A stretch of 64,000 nt of DNA from Acidobacteriota bacterium (GCA_947482665.1 CANKJK010000001.1:310001-374000), one strand, 5' to 3'; positions 9,163 to 18,703 are shown, counted from the first letter of the stretch. Program-made: numbers and translations. The notes: generated from the sequence alone by a model not told the origin.

Positions 9163-10200
9163 ATGGTTGTGGTGATGCAGGAACGGGCGAGTGAAGCCCA
9201 GATTGATGCGGTTATTGCCAAGATCGTCGGGCTCGGGATGGACGTGCACCGCTCGTCGGGTGCCACGCGGACCGTGCTCGGGGTGGTCGGGGCGCACAAG
9301 GTGGACCCCGATTTGCTCCGGATTCTCGACGGAGTGAAGGACGTGGTGCGGATCAGCGAGCCGTTCAAGCTCGCGAGCCGGACCTTCAAACAGAGCGACA
9401 CCGTGATTTCGATCGGTGACGTGAAGATCGGCGGAGACGAGGTCATCGTGATGGCCGGTCCGTGCTCTGCCGAGAACCCCGCACAGGTGGACGCCACGGC
9501 CGCTGCCGTCAAGCGCGCCGGCGCGAAGATTCTGCGCGGGGGTGCATTCAAGCCGCGCAGTTCCCCGTACAGCTTCCAGGGCCACGGCGAAGCCGGGCTG
9601 CAGATGCTGCGCGAGTCGGGTGATAAGTACGGCCTGAAGGTGATCTCCGAGGTGATGGACGTCAGTCAGATCGAGCTGATCGGCCGCTACTGCGACATCT
9701 ATCAGGTCGGAGCGCGCAACATGCAGAACTTCACGCTGCTGCGTGAGCTCGGCAAGACGCGCAAGCCCGTCATGCTCAAGCGCGGGCTGTCGTCGACGAT
9801 CGAGGAGTGGTTGATGTCGGCGGAGTACATCCTCTCCGGCGGCAACTCGGATGTGATGCTCTGCGAGCGCGGCATCCGGACCTTCGAGACCGCCACGCGG
9901 AACACGTTTGACGTCTCCGCGATTCCGGTCGTGAAGAAGCTGAGCCACCTGCCTGTCATCGCGGACCCAAGTCACGGTGCGGGACGCCGGGACATGGTCG
10001 CGCCGATGGCGCGTGCGGCCGTGGCCGCCGGTGCGGACGGGCTCATCATCGAGGTGCACAATGATCCCGACCGGGCGCTCTCGGACGGGGCGCAGTCGAT
10101 GTTCCCGGAGCAGTTCGACCGGTTGCTGTCGGAGCTGCGGATCATCGCACCGGCCATTGGCCGGAGCATCTGCCTCGACCCGCCCGCGACGCGCCGCTAA
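9163..10200 (+). CDS. aroF: 3-deoxy-7-phosphoheptulonate (DAHP) synthase, type I beta with N-terminal regulatory domain
   Basis: First enzyme of the shikimate pathway, condensing PEP and erythrose-4-phosphate (345 residues). The N-terminal 70 residues ([17 protein letters not shown] onward) form the ferredoxin-like domain seen in Thermotoga-type enzymes, which mediates Tyr/Phe feedback. The catalytic barrel shows [47 protein letters not shown] and [12 protein letters not shown] chose the ATG at 9163 because the upstream in-frame ATG at 9103 lies in the chorismate mutase gene. Placement behind a trp attenuator puts pathway entry partly under tryptophan control. The symbol could equally be aroG or aroA by convention. 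Confidence 0.93.
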   Translation: MVVVMQERASEAQIDAVIAKIVGLGMDVHRSSGATRTVLGVVGAHKVDPDLLRILDGVKDVVRISEPFKLASRTFKQSDTVISIGDVKIGGDEVIVMAGPCSAENPAQVDATAAAVKRAGAKILRGGAFKPRSSPYSFQGHGEAGLQMLRESGDKYGLKVISEVMDVSQIELIGRYCDIYQVGARNMQNFTLLRELGKTRKPVMLKRGLSSTIEEWLMSAEYILSGGNSDVMLCERGIRTFETATRNTFDVSAIPVVKKLSHLPVIADPSHGAGRRDMVAPMARAAVAAGADGLIIEVHNDPDRALSDGAQSMFPEQFDRLLSELRIIAPAIGRSICLDPPATRR

Positions 10201-10218
10201 GGCAGGCCGGGCGGTTGC

Positions 10219-11133
10219 ATGGCTGAGAACCCGACGGGCCGGGCCCTGCCGATGGTGCAGGCGAGAGACCTGACGCCGGATCCGGTGTTCGAGCGGATCG
10301 GGATCGTCGGTCTCGGGCTCATCGGGGGGTCGATTGCGCTCGCGGCCCGCGCCCGCTGGCCACGGGGGCTGGTGATTGCCGTGGATCGGAAGGACGTCCT
10401 CGAGCAGGCGATGCTCCGCCATGCCGTGGATGTGGCCGCCGATGACCTCTCCATTCTCGCGGGCGCGGATCTGGTCATTCTCGCCGCGCCGGTTTTGGAG
10501 AACGTCCGTCTCCTCGCGGAGCTGCCGCGGCATCTGGCCGGGCCGGCGATCGTGACGGACGTCAGCAGCACGAAGGCGGCCATCGTTGAGGCCGCGCGCG
10601 TGCTCCCTGCAGGGCTCCGTTTTGTCGGCGGGCATCCGATGGCAGGGGCGGCGGTGGGCGGCTTCGGACACGCGAGGCCGGATCTTTTCCAGAACCGGCC
10701 ATGGCTGCTGACGCCCGACGCGACGATCCCGCCCGAGGTTGTGCAGCAGCTCTCGGCCTTCGCCGAAGGGTTGGGGAGTGCCGTGTCGACGCTGACCCCG
10801 TCGGAGCACGACCGGTTGCTGGCGGCGCTGAGCCACCTACCCCAGCTCACCGTAAGTGCGCTGATGGCGGTGGTGGGCGCGGAGGCTGGAGAGGCGGGGC
10901 TGGCGCTGGCCGGCCGCGGCCTCGTGGATACGACGCGGCTCGCCTCGAGCCCTGCCGATGTGTGGCGCGATATCGCGTCGACAAACGCTGAGCAGCTCGG
11001 CCGGGTGCTGGACGCGCTGATCGCGCGTCTGACGCATCTCCGCCAGGGGCTCGACGACGGCCAGGCGCTTGAGGCCACGTTTGAAGAGGCTGCCCGTTGG
11101 CGGGCGGCGTTGATGAAGGATCGAACCAGTTAG
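10219..11133 (+). CDS. tyrA: Prephenate dehydrogenase
   Basis: NAD(P)-dependent oxidative decarboxylation of prephenate towards tyrosine (304 residues). The Rossmann motif is [18 protein letters not shown] near residue 28, followed by [37 protein letters not shown] and a helical C-terminal dimerisation domain containing [12 protein letters not shown]. An aspartate/arogenate preference cannot be settled by eye. It is the last clear aromatic pathway gene of the supraoperon. Confidence 0.92.
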   Translation: MAENPTGRALPMVQARDLTPDPVFERIGIVGLGLIGGSIALAARARWPRGLVIAVDRKDVLEQAMLRHAVDVAADDLSILAGADLVILAAPVLENVRLLAELPRHLAGPAIVTDVSSTKAAIVEAARVLPAGLRFVGGHPMAGAAVGGFGHARPDLFQNRPWLLTPDATIPPEVVQQLSAFAEGLGSAVSTLTPSEHDRLLAALSHLPQLTVSALMAVVGAEAGEAGLALAGRGLVDTTRLASSPADVWRDIASTNAEQLGRVLDALIARLTHLRQGLDDGQALEATFEEAARWRAALMKDRTS

Positions 11134-11155
11134 ACCTGTTCCCAGAGGAGTCACG

Positions 11156-12352
11156 ATGTCGAAGTACGAGCCTGCTGTCATTCTGAGCGCCGTCCGCACC
11201 CCCATCGGATCATTCGGTGGATCGCTGAAGGACCTGTCCGCCGTGGACCTGGGTGCGATCGTGGTCCGCGAGGCGCTCTCGCGCGCGGCCGTGCAGGGCA
11301 GTGACGTGGGCGATGTGATCCTGGGCTGCGTGCTGCAGGCCGGTAACGGCATGAATGTCGCGCGTCAGGTGTCCCTCAAGGCGGGTCTGCCGCAGGAGGT
11401 GCCGGCCGAGACGATCAATCGCGTCTGCGGTTCAGGCCTTCAGGCCGTTGCGCACGCGGCCGAGGCGACGCATCTTGGGTATTCCGAGGTTGTCGTCGCC
11501 GGTGGTACCGAGTCGATGACCAACGCGCCGTACATCCTGAAGGGCGCACGCTGGGGCTACCGGATGGGGAATGCCGAAGCCGTCGACATCATGGTCGGCG
11601 AGGGGCTGACCTGCGCGCTGGAGCAGTGCCACATGGGCATCACGGCCGAGGAAGTCGCGAAGCGCTGGAACATTAGCCGCGAGGACCAGGACGCCTTCTC
11701 CGCCGAGAGTCAGCGGCGTGCCGTGGCCGCCGTCGAAGGCGGACTCTTTGCAGACGAGATCATCCCGGTCACGATTCCCCAGCGCAAGGGCGACCCCGTC
11801 GTCTTCTCGAAGGATGAGTTCCCGCGCGCGGGGACGACCGCGGACAAGCTGGCGGCGCTGCGACCTGCGTTTACGAAGGAGGGTTCGGTCACCGCGGGAA
11901 ACGCCTCGGGCATCAACGATGGCGCCGCGGCGCTGATCGTGGCCTCCGCGGCGAAGGCCTCTGCGCTCGGTCGCGCGCCACTGGCGCGCATCCTGTCGTT
12001 TGCCACGGTGGGTGTTGAGCCGAAGGTCATGGGTATCGGTCCGGTGCCGGCGGTCCGCAAGGCCCTTGAGCGCGCGGGCCTCACGATGGCGGACATCGAT
12101 CTGTTCGAGCTCAATGAGGCGTTTGCCTCGCAGTCACTGGCGGTGGCGCGTGAACTGAAGGCGGACGCGGCGCGCGTCAACGTGCGTGGCGGGGCCATCG
12201 CTCTCGGTCATCCCATTGGTGCCAGCGGCGCGCGCGTGCTGACCACGCTCATCTATGCGCTTCGCGCGCAGGGCGGCGGAAAGGGTGTCGCAGCGCTGTG
12301 CATTGGCGGCGGGCAGGGCATCGCGATGGTCGTTGAGGTGCCGAAGGCCTGA
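11156..12352 (+). CDS. Acetyl-CoA acetyltransferase (thiolase)
   Basis: A 398-residue thiolase, probably making or cleaving acetoacetyl-CoA. The acyl-accepting cysteine is in [11 protein letters not shown] (about residue 90). The C-terminal catalytic residues lie in [23 protein letters not shown] and [12 protein letters not shown]. It begins 22 bases after tyrA with its own strong Shine-Dalgarno (AGAGGAG), so it may be co-transcribed with the supraoperon although unrelated in pathway. A hairpin follows its stop. Confidence 0.93.
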   Translation: MSKYEPAVILSAVRTPIGSFGGSLKDLSAVDLGAIVVREALSRAAVQGSDVGDVILGCVLQAGNGMNVARQVSLKAGLPQEVPAETINRVCGSGLQAVAHAAEATHLGYSEVVVAGGTESMTNAPYILKGARWGYRMGNAEAVDIMVGEGLTCALEQCHMGITAEEVAKRWNISREDQDAFSAESQRRAVAAVEGGLFADEIIPVTIPQRKGDPVVFSKDEFPRAGTTADKLAALRPAFTKEGSVTAGNASGINDGAAALIVASAAKASALGRAPLARILSFATVGVEPKVMGIGPVPAVRKALERAGLTMADIDLFELNEAFASQSLAVARELKADAARVNVRGGAIALGHPIGASGARVLTTLIYALRAQGGGKGVAALCIGGGQGIAMVVEVPKA

Positions 12353-12385
12353 CGGCGCTGCGTGATCGGGGCCCGGCGCCGAAGA

Positions 12386-12434
12386 GCCCCATGCTGGCGT
12401 GCTCGCCCTCACCGGGTGGCGCGCAGCATGGGGC
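12386..12434. terminator. Hairpin between convergent thiolase and glycosyltransferase genes
   Basis: GCCCCATGCT (12386-12395) and AGCATGGGGC (12425-12434) form a perfect 10-bp stem around a GC-rich 29-base loop that can fold further. The T-tract is poor (GTCTCG), so termination may be weak or Rho-assisted. The location at the end of the supraoperon supports a bidirectional terminator. Confidence 0.55.
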
Positions 12435-12487
12435 GTCTCGTGAGGAGGCGCTAGGGTCTGGTCACTGCCGAGGCTGCGGTCGGCCGC

Positions 12488-13663
12488 TTAGGTACGGCGG
12501 GAACGGCTCAGGACCGACTCGACGCGCGCCATGACGACCGGCCAGCGATACTCCCGGTCGACGTAGTCCCGACCTGCCGCCCCGAGGGTATGGGCCTCCG
12601 CCTCGTGGGTTAGCAGGTAGGACAACGATTCCGAGAACTCGAGCGGAGACCGGTAGGCGAGACCACCGCCGGCGCGGTGTACCTGGCCCGCAAGGACGCG
12701 GCACTGACCGTTGACGAGCGCGGGCACGCCGCGATTCCACCCCTCGAGGAGCGCGATGCTGAGGCTCTCAAAACGCGAGGGGACGGCAAGCAGTGTCGCG
12801 TGCGCGAAGAGCGCATCGCGAACCTCGGCTGAGACGAAGCCAAGACTCCTGATCCGGCTGTCAGTCGGCAAGGGCTCGGCCCCTGGACCGGCGAAGACGA
12901 GCGTCGTGGGCTGACCACCCTGCGCGAGGTGTTCCAGGAAGAGTGCGGCGAGCGTATGCGCGCCTTTGTTCCGGTCGACGCGTCCAAGGCAGAGCACGTA
13001 CTGCTCGGGGAGTCCGAGGGCGTCAAGCGGTGCCCGATCAGGCGTCGTCCCTGCTGGTTCGATGCCGATGCCACTGACGGCCGTGACCGGAAGGGCTCGC
13101 CCCGCACTCGTTTCCACGAGCGTCTGTTCCTCAGGCGTCATGAACAGATAACCGGCCGGACGTGAAAACAGCGCCTCGAGTTGACCGAGCCGGATGGCGG
13201 GATCCTCCTCGGCAGTCGGGACGAGAATCGCCCGATTCGCCACGTGCGGCAATCCGAAGTAGGACGGGTAGTAGCGGAACGTGAAGAAGAGTACCCGGTC
13301 GTACCGCGAACCCTCGGCGCGGAGATGCTCGACCAGTGCCGGGACCTGGGGACCATTCTCGCGAAACCACTCGTCCTCGAGGTCCGGAGACACCGGATCA
13401 GGTCCGAAGACGGCGTCGCTCAGATCACGAAACCGCCCGGCCTGGCGTTCGCGCAGGACGGGAAAGCGTCTGACTGTGACACCGCGCTCCTGTGTCACGC
13501 CGGCCGGGACCGCATTGGCCCAGGTGAGGTAGTCGCGGGCGCAGGAGGTGAGAACCGTGACGTCGTGGTGTGCGGACAACCGCTCTGCGTATTCCCGGCA
13601 GAGCGCTTCAGAGCCGCCTGCGATGTCGGCGCCGTAGCGTTGAACGACGAGGGCGAGCTTCAC
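12488..13663 (-). CDS. GT4-family glycosyltransferase
   Basis: A 391-residue GT-B fold glycosyltransferase. The N-terminal domain starts MKLALVVQRYGADIAGGSEALCREYAERL, the usual acceptor-side glycine-rich start. The C-terminal Glycos_transf_1 domain shows YVLCLGRVDRNKGAHTLAALF and LLAVPSRFESLSIALLEGWNRGVPALVNG, which includes the E-x7-E type donor-binding motif. Donor sugar and acceptor are unknown; a cell-envelope or exopolysaccharide role is a guess. Its ATG overlaps the stop of the upstream coiled-coil gene by four bases, so the two are coupled. Confidence 0.88.
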   Translation of the reverse strand: MKLALVVQRYGADIAGGSEALCREYAERLSAHHDVTVLTSCARDYLTWANAVPAGVTQERGVTVRRFPVLRERQAGRFRDLSDAVFGPDPVSPDLEDEWFRENGPQVPALVEHLRAEGSRYDRVLFFTFRYYPSYFGLPHVANRAILVPTAEEDPAIRLGQLEALFSRPAGYLFMTPEEQTLVETSAGRALPVTAVSGIGIEPAGTTPDRAPLDALGLPEQYVLCLGRVDRNKGAHTLAALFLEHLAQGGQPTTLVFAGPGAEPLPTDSRIRSLGFVSAEVRDALFAHATLLAVPSRFESLSIALLEGWNRGVPALVNGQCRVLAGQVHRAGGGLAYRSPLEFSESLSYLLTHEAEAHTLGAAGRDYVDREYRWPVVMARVESVLSRSRRT

Positions 13664-14118
13664 CGGCCGGCAAGGCGCTGGAGTTCAGCGTTGAGCCGCG
13701 TATTTTCGATGGCGAGCTCTTGCACGGCGGCAAAGAGGGCCTCGTTCACCCGTTGCTGCCGCGCGAAGTTGTCTCGACTGAACTCGAAGAGCCAGCGGAC
13801 GACGGGTAGCACGGTGCGGATCTTCAACCAGACCAGAAGGGGCCCGAGGACGCCGCCGCGATGCGACTGTGTTCGAAGCGCCGTCTCAAGACGCCACGTG
13901 GACGGTTCGCCGAGGACCTCGGCGAACAGGAGGCCGCCGGGGTGGTGGTCGGCCGCTCGACGCAGCACGGCCTCGACGGCGTCGAGTACGCGGGGGTCGT
14001 CCAGCGCCTCGGAGGCGCCGTGACGCCGGAGCTCGACGCGGAGCCGCTCGCGAATGCGGGCGCGGACCTCGGTCGCGATGAGGTCGGCCGGTCGGTGCTG
14101 GTCGGTCGTCGCCGTCAC
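13660..14118 (-). CDS. Coiled-coil protein of unknown function upstream of glycosyltransferase
   Basis: A 152-residue protein from a GTG at 14118 that overlaps the preceding stop (GTGA). The region further upstream in this frame is antisense to other genes and rejected. The N-terminal half is Arg/Glu/Ala rich (RARIRERLRVELRRHG) and likely helical. The central LGPLLVWLKIRTVLPVVRW is amphipathic or weakly hydrophobic, and the C-terminal 45 residues (NFARQQRVNEALFAAVQ, ENTRLNAELQRL) form a coiled coil. This layout resembles small helper proteins linked to glycosyltransferases. A membrane-docking partner of the glycosyltransferase is a reasonable guess; no firm family is recognised. Confidence 0.65.
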   Translation of the reverse strand: MTATTDQHRPADLIATEVRARIRERLRVELRRHGASEALDDPRVLDAVEAVLRRAADHHPGGLLFAEVLGEPSTWRLETALRTQSHRGGVLGPLLVWLKIRTVLPVVRWLFEFSRDNFARQQRVNEALFAAVQELAIENTRLNAELQRLAGR

Positions 14119-14552
14119 TGTTCGCCCAGGGCGCTCTGGATCTGCACGTTGGCGGAGGTGAACGCGTTCACGCGCCCCTTCTGCTTCAGGCGCAGTGTCA
14201 GTTTGTAGGTGCCGCCCGCGCGGTAGGTGTGCTCCGCGCCGTAGCGGCGGGTGATGACGCTGCGGCCCGCCTCGTAGGGCTCGCAATCCGCTGAGGATTC
14301 CGACGTGGTGTCGTCGCCCCAGACCCATTCCAGTTGTGGGCAGTAGAGCTCGGGGTTGTCCTCGGCCCCGCCCTTGATCTCGACCGATGCCCGCACGCGG
14401 GCAGGGGCCACGGCCATGGAGGGTGTGACCTTGAGTGATAAACTCACTCTTTTGCTTTTGTCGTCCGCCGCGCCACTCGCGCCCCCCGAGACGAGGAGGG
14501 TGAGCAGGACGGCCAGTGTCCAGGTGGTCGAGCGGACCAGCGTGTGAGTCAT
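14115..14552 (-). CDS. Secreted protein with PKD/Ig-like beta domain
   Basis: A 145-residue protein from the ATG at 14552. Residues 1-29 are a signal peptide (TWTLAVLLTLLVSGGASGAA). The mature part is one beta-sandwich-like domain: KVTPSMAVAPARVRASVEI, an LEWVWGDDTTSE segment typical of PKD turns, and the ending YRAGGTYKLTLRLKQKG, where GTYKLTL matches the PKD final strand. Two cysteines, in LYCPQ and ADCEP, could form a disulphide. The function is unknown; adhesion or envelope association is plausible. It heads the trio with the coiled-coil protein and glycosyltransferase. Confidence 0.7.
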   Translation of the reverse strand: MTHTLVRSTTWTLAVLLTLLVSGGASGAADDKSKRVSLSLKVTPSMAVAPARVRASVEIKGGAEDNPELYCPQLEWVWGDDTTSESSADCEPYEAGRSVITRRYGAEHTYRAGGTYKLTLRLKQKGRVNAFTSANVQIQSALGEQ

Positions 14553-14578
14553 GTGAATATCCGGAGCAGGATGACCGG

Positions 14579-14587
14579 ATTGTAGCA
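14579..14587 (-). promoter_or_regulatory. Extended -10 promoter candidate for the PKD-protein operon
   Basis: On the minus strand TGC-TACAAT (14587-14579) precedes the ATG at 14552. It follows the extended -10 pattern (TGn before the hexamer); no convincing -35 is seen. The same pattern recurs in this window. Confidence 0.4.
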
Positions 14588-14597
14588 AGGAGCAGGG

Positions 14598-16109
14598 ATG
14601 CCGAGCGTTCATCAGCCTGTGGTGGTGCGCATTGATGGGGGACGGCCAGAGAACGGCCAGGTGGACGCCTGGATTGTCCCCGTCTTCGAAGAGGACGCCT
14701 TCGTCGATCTGCCGGGGCTCGATGAGGCGACCGGCGGCGAGCTGAGCGCGGCGCGCACGCGCGCCGAGTTCAAGGGCAAGGCTTTCGAAGTACTGGCATG
14801 TCCGCTGCGTGCCTGGGGCGCCCGGTACCTCATCGCGGTCGGTGCCGGGGCGCGGGCTGCGTGGACGGGGGCCCAGGCGCGGCGCGTGGCGACCGTTGGG
14901 GCGCTGGCAGCCCGCTCCCGCCGCCTCCCGCGCGTGGGGGTGCTCTGTCGCCCCTGTCCCAGTGACCAGGTCGCCTCCGTGGTCGAGTCCCTTGTCGAAG
15001 GCGTGTATCTCGCCAATTACGACGGCGCGGCCCGGAAGAGCGAGGGCCCTGCGCAGTCCTGGGTCAGCGAGCTTGTGATGCAGACGGCGGATACAGCGGC
15101 CGCACGGCAGGCGGTTGCGGTGGGCTCGGTCGTGGGGGAGTTCACCAACCAAGCACGGGAACTGGTCAACGAGCCCGGCAATATCCTGACGCCACGGGAA
15201 CTGGCCGAGCGCGCCACGGCGCTGGCCGGCGCGGCCAGCCTGCCGATTGAGGTCCTCGATGATGACGCGATCGGCCGTCTGGGTATGGGCTTGCTCCAGG
15301 GCGTGGCCCGCGGCAGCAAGGAACCGCCTCGCGTGATCGTGCTGCGACACGAACCCGCAGGGGTGACGGCGGGTCCGGTCCTCGCCTTCATCGGCAAAGG
15401 GATTACGTTCGATTCCGGTGGCATCTCGATCAAGCCGGCCGAGAACATGGACAAGATGAAGGGGGACATGGCCGGCGGCGCCGCGGTCATCGGCGCGATG
15501 TGCGCCATTGCCAGGCTCAATCTCCCCGTGCGCGTCCTCGGCATCGTCCCGGCAACGGAGAACCTTCCCGGCGGAAATGCCATGAAGCCAGGAGACGTCC
15601 TCACCTCGGCAGCGGGGAAGACTGTCGAGGTCCTCAACACGGATGCCGAGGGGCGGCTCGTACTCGGTGACGGTCTCTGGTACGCGCGCCGCCTCGGCGC
15701 GACCCATCTGGTCGACGTGGCGACGCTGACGGGCGCCTGCATGATCGCGCTGGGCAAGACGACGACGGGCCTGTTCGCCGCGCCAGAGTCATGGGGCGCG
15801 ACCGTGCTCGCGGCCAGTGAACGGGCCGGAGAACGCACCTGGTCGATGCCGGTGTTCGAGGATTACCGGGAACTGTTCCGCAGCGACATCGCGGATTTCT
15901 CCAATACTGGCGGGCGCTATGGTGGCGCCATCACTGCGGCACTTTTCATCAAGGAGTTCGCGGGCGACCTGCCGTGGGCGCACCTGGATATCGCCGGGCC
16001 GGCCTGGGCCGAAGAGGCGAAGCCCTACCAGCCGAAGGGCGCGACTGGCGCAGCGGTCCGTACCCTTGTTGAGTTGGCCCGCGCGGCTGGTGAGTGGGCC
16101 GGCCGCTGA
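14598..16109 (+). CDS. pepA: Leucyl aminopeptidase, family M17
   Basis: A 503-residue cytosolic metallo-aminopeptidase that removes N-terminal residues from peptides. The N-terminal macro-like domain spans about 1-180. The catalytic domain contains FIGKGITFDSGGISIKPAENMDKMKGDMAGGA with metal-binding Lys and Asp, and the signature NTDAEGRLVLGDGL. A Shine-Dalgarno (AAGGAGCAGGG) precedes the ATG. In some bacteria PepA also binds DNA, but nothing here shows that. The stop overlaps the next start by one base. Confidence 0.94.
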   Translation: MPSVHQPVVVRIDGGRPENGQVDAWIVPVFEEDAFVDLPGLDEATGGELSAARTRAEFKGKAFEVLACPLRAWGARYLIAVGAGARAAWTGAQARRVATVGALAARSRRLPRVGVLCRPCPSDQVASVVESLVEGVYLANYDGAARKSEGPAQSWVSELVMQTADTAAARQAVAVGSVVGEFTNQARELVNEPGNILTPRELAERATALAGAASLPIEVLDDDAIGRLGMGLLQGVARGSKEPPRVIVLRHEPAGVTAGPVLAFIGKGITFDSGGISIKPAENMDKMKGDMAGGAAVIGAMCAIARLNLPVRVLGIVPATENLPGGNAMKPGDVLTSAAGKTVEVLNTDAEGRLVLGDGLWYARRLGATHLVDVATLTGACMIALGKTTTGLFAAPESWGATVLAASERAGERTWSMPVFEDYRELFRSDIADFSNTGGRYGGAITAALFIKEFAGDLPWAHLDIAGPAWAEEAKPYQPKGATGAAVRTLVELARAAGEWAGR

Positions 16110-16309
16110 TGATGCAGGAGTCCGGCGCGATCGTCATCGACGTCATCAAGCAGCCGCCGATCACTCGTGAAGTCGGCATGGGCGAGGTCGTGCTTGGCGC
16201 CGTGGGGCTGACCGGCACGATCATGATCGCGGCGGTCACCGTTGGACTCCTGATCGGGCTCGTGGTTGTAGGCCTCAAGATGGTCCGCAGTCGGAGGCCG
16301 ACGGGGTGA
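16109..16309 (+). CDS. Small single-pass membrane protein
   Basis: A 66-residue protein from the ATG at 16109 that overlaps the pepA stop (a second ATG follows at 16112). A polar N-terminus, ESGAIVIDVIKQPP, precedes one strong transmembrane helix, GTIMIAAVTVGLLIGLVVVGL, and a basic tail, KMVRSRRPTG. This suggests N-out, C-in topology. It lies between pepA and a histidine kinase gene, with both junctions overlapping. No family is recognised; it may assist the sensor kinase. Confidence 0.6.
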   Translation: MMQESGAIVIDVIKQPPITREVGMGEVVLGAVGLTGTIMIAAVTVGLLIGLVVVGLKMVRSRRPTG

Positions 16310-18057
16310 GCTCCGAGACGTCGCCCGACGACGCGGCGTCCACCTCGCCCAGCGTTCGTTTCGAGAGCGTGCTCGGAGTTGGACGTCTGTTCCTGACACT
16401 TGCCGGCCTTCTCGCCGTCTATATCGACCCGACCGACCCGCCAGCCTTCATCCGCATCATCTACGCGCTGCTCGGCGGCTATGCGTTCTACGCCGCCGGA
16501 CTTCTCGTGCTGTTGCGCGGGGCAAGCCAGGTGCCCCCGTCGCAGGCGCTGACGATCCATCTGGTCGACATGGTGTGGATCGCCCTGCTGACCGTGTTCA
16601 GCGAGGGAGCCGTCAGCCCGCTGGCACTGTTCTTCCTGTTCGCGCTGTTGGCGGCGGCGTATCGCTGGGGATTCCGCGAAACCGTGGCGACGGCAGCCGC
16701 AGGGATTGCCTTTCTGCTTGGCGAGGTCGCGGTGGCCGTCGTCGCCCCCTGGGAAACCACCTGGCGGACAGCCCTGCAGGCGGATCTCAATCGCACGATC
16801 CTGCGTGGTGTCTACTTCGTGCTGACGGGGTTTCTGCTCGGCTACCTGGCCGAGGAGCAGCGACGCTACCGCACCGAGATGCAGACGATCGCCGACGCGG
16901 CACGGCGCATGCGACTTGATATCGACCTCGGTGCGGCGATGGGTTCCATCGGTCGAATCGTGCGGCAGGCGTTTCACGCCGACGCGGTTGATATCGTGTT
17001 GAAGGATCTCGAGGGCGGGCGGACCGTCCGATGTCGAGTGGACGCGAGTGCTCCCGACCCGGCAACCGAGGCCATTCCGCTATCGCCTGAGGACGAGCAC
17101 GCCTGGCTGTTTCCAGATGGTGGGCGAGCCTGGCAGCTGTCGGCGCGAGAGGACGGGATGGCGCGCGGGACGGATGCGAGCAGTTGGCGCTTGCGCCGGT
17201 TGGCGCTGCACCTGCCGCCGACCTTCGGAGCCGGCCGTGCCTGGTCGTCGGTGAAGGCCTGCAACATGGGTGTCTCCGGTGAGTGGCTGGCCCGCGTGTT
17301 GATCTGGGACGCCAGGCCAGAGGTCAGCCGTGAGCACGCGCTGCATTTTCTAGAGGCGCTGGTGGAACATGTCACGCCAGCCGTGACGAGCGTCTTGCTG
17401 ATGCGACGGCTCCACCTGCGAGCCGGGGCCGCGGAACGTGCGCGTGTGGCGCGGGAGCTCCACGACGGCGCCATCCAGGCGCTCTTTGGCATTGAGATGC
17501 GCGTCGCGGCGCTCATCCGCGCCGGCAACGATCGGCCACGCGTGGATGTGGAACTGGCAGAGATTCAGCGCATGATTCGCGACGAGATTCAGGGCATCCG
17601 CGAGCTGATGCTGACCCTGCGCCCGATTGAGCTGGACTCGGGCGAGCAGCTACCGGACGTGCTGGCGGCCCTCGTCGAACGGTTCCGGCGCGACAGTGGC
17701 ATGTCGGCCAGGTTCGTGGCTGTCGGACGCCCCGCGGGACTCTCAGCAGAGGCCGGAGTCGAGATCGTGCGAATCGTGCAGGAGGGTCTCGTCAATGCAC
17801 GAAAGCACAGCCGGGCGCGGAATGTGCTCGTGCGACTGACCTGCGATGAGCGGCATTGCCGGCTGGTCATCGCGGATGACGGCATCGGCTTCCCATTCGA
17901 GGGACGCCTTACTGCGGCAGAGCTTGATGCGCTGCGGGAAGGGCCAACCATCATCAAGGAACGTGCGAAGATCGCGGGAGCGGGCCTGGTGGTGCACTCA
18001 ACGCCAGGCTGCGGCGCCACACTCGAACTTGAGATTCCGATGCTGCCCCATGCCTGA
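16306..18057 (+). CDS. NarL/DegS-type sensor histidine kinase (HisKA_3)
   Basis: A 583-residue integral-membrane kinase from a GTG overlapping the previous stop. About six hydrophobic segments occupy residues 20-190 (GRLFLTLAGLLAVYI, IIYALLGGYAFYAAGLLVLL, WIALLTVF, LALFFLFALLAAAY, GIAFLLGEVAVAVV, GVYFVLTGFLLGYL). A linker of about 190 residues resembling a GAF domain follows. The phosphoacceptor is H386 in ARVARELHDGAIQALFG, typical of HisKA_3, followed by HATPase_c with VNARKHSRARNVL and IADDGIGF. It lies immediately before, and overlaps, its likely partner response regulator. The stimulus is unknown. Confidence 0.9.
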   Translation: MSSETSPDDAASTSPSVRFESVLGVGRLFLTLAGLLAVYIDPTDPPAFIRIIYALLGGYAFYAAGLLVLLRGASQVPPSQALTIHLVDMVWIALLTVFSEGAVSPLALFFLFALLAAAYRWGFRETVATAAAGIAFLLGEVAVAVVAPWETTWRTALQADLNRTILRGVYFVLTGFLLGYLAEEQRRYRTEMQTIADAARRMRLDIDLGAAMGSIGRIVRQAFHADAVDIVLKDLEGGRTVRCRVDASAPDPATEAIPLSPEDEHAWLFPDGGRAWQLSAREDGMARGTDASSWRLRRLALHLPPTFGAGRAWSSVKACNMGVSGEWLARVLIWDARPEVSREHALHFLEALVEHVTPAVTSVLLMRRLHLRAGAAERARVARELHDGAIQALFGIEMRVAALIRAGNDRPRVDVELAEIQRMIRDEIQGIRELMLTLRPIELDSGEQLPDVLAALVERFRRDSGMSARFVAVGRPAGLSAEAGVEIVRIVQEGLVNARKHSRARNVLVRLTCDERHCRLVIADDGIGFPFEGRLTAAELDALREGPTIIKERAKIAGAGLVVHSTPGCGATLELEIPMLPHA

Positions 18058-18703
18058 GACTTCGACTGTCACGATCGGTATTGCCGACGACCATCCCATT
18101 TTTCGCGACGGCCTGCGCCGGCTCCTTGAAAGCGAGCCGGGTTTCCGGATAGTCGGGGAGTGCGCCGACGGAGACCAGGCGGCGGCGCTGGTGCGTGACC
18201 AGGAGCCTGACATCCTCCTGCTGGACGTGGCGATGCCACGTCGAGGCGGCCTGGAGGCGCTGCAGGGGCTGCTGGGCGGTCACACGAAAGTTGTGCTGCT
18301 GACCGCCGCTATTCAGCCGCGGGATATTCTGAAGGCCACGCAGCTGGGGGTCTCTGGCGTGGTGCTGAAGGAACGCGCGACGCAGTATCTCATCGACGGC
18401 ATTCGCCGGGTGATGGCGGGTGAGTACGTCATCGGTGTGGAAGCCGGGGCGGATCTCGGTGGCGTGATGCAGCGCGTGGCCGCCAGCACGGAGCGCCCCT
18501 ATGGATTGACGCCGCGTGAGCATGAAGTGGTCGAGGCCATTGGCGGCGGTCTTTCGAATCGGGAGATCGCCGGGCGGTTCGGCATCAGTCAACAGACCGT
18601 GAAGCATCACCTCACCAGCATCTTCAGCAAGATGGGTGTGACGAGCCGTCTGGAACTGGCGATGCTGGCGGTCCGGGAAGGGCTCGTCTCCACCCGGACG
18701 TAG
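18050..18703 (+). CDS. NarL/FixJ-family response regulator
   Basis: A 217-residue regulator. The receiver domain starts ETSTVTIGIADDHPIFRDGLRRLL, with the phosphorylation site D59 in DILLLDVAMPRRGG and the conserved lysine in VVLKERATQ. The C-terminal LuxR-type helix-turn-helix includes LTPREHEVVEAIGGGLSNREIAGRFGISQQTVKHHLTSIFSKMGV. The start overlaps the kinase gene by eight bases, arguing for a cognate pair. Targets are unknown. Confidence 0.93.
   Translation: MPETSTVTIGIADDHPIFRDGLRRLLESEPGFRIVGECADGDQAAALVRDQEPDILLLDVAMPRRGGLEALQGLLGGHTKVVLLTAAIQPRDILKATQLGVSGVVLKERATQYLIDGIRRVMAGEYVIGVEAGADLGGVMQRVAASTERPYGLTPREHEVVEAIGGGLSNREIAGRFGISQQTVKHHLTSIFSKMGVTSRLELAMLAVREGLVSTRT

Noticed and set aside
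9079..10836. 585-residue antisense frame across DAHP synthase and tyrA
   Set aside because: Spans two real genes on the other strand, low-complexity composition and no recognisable domain.
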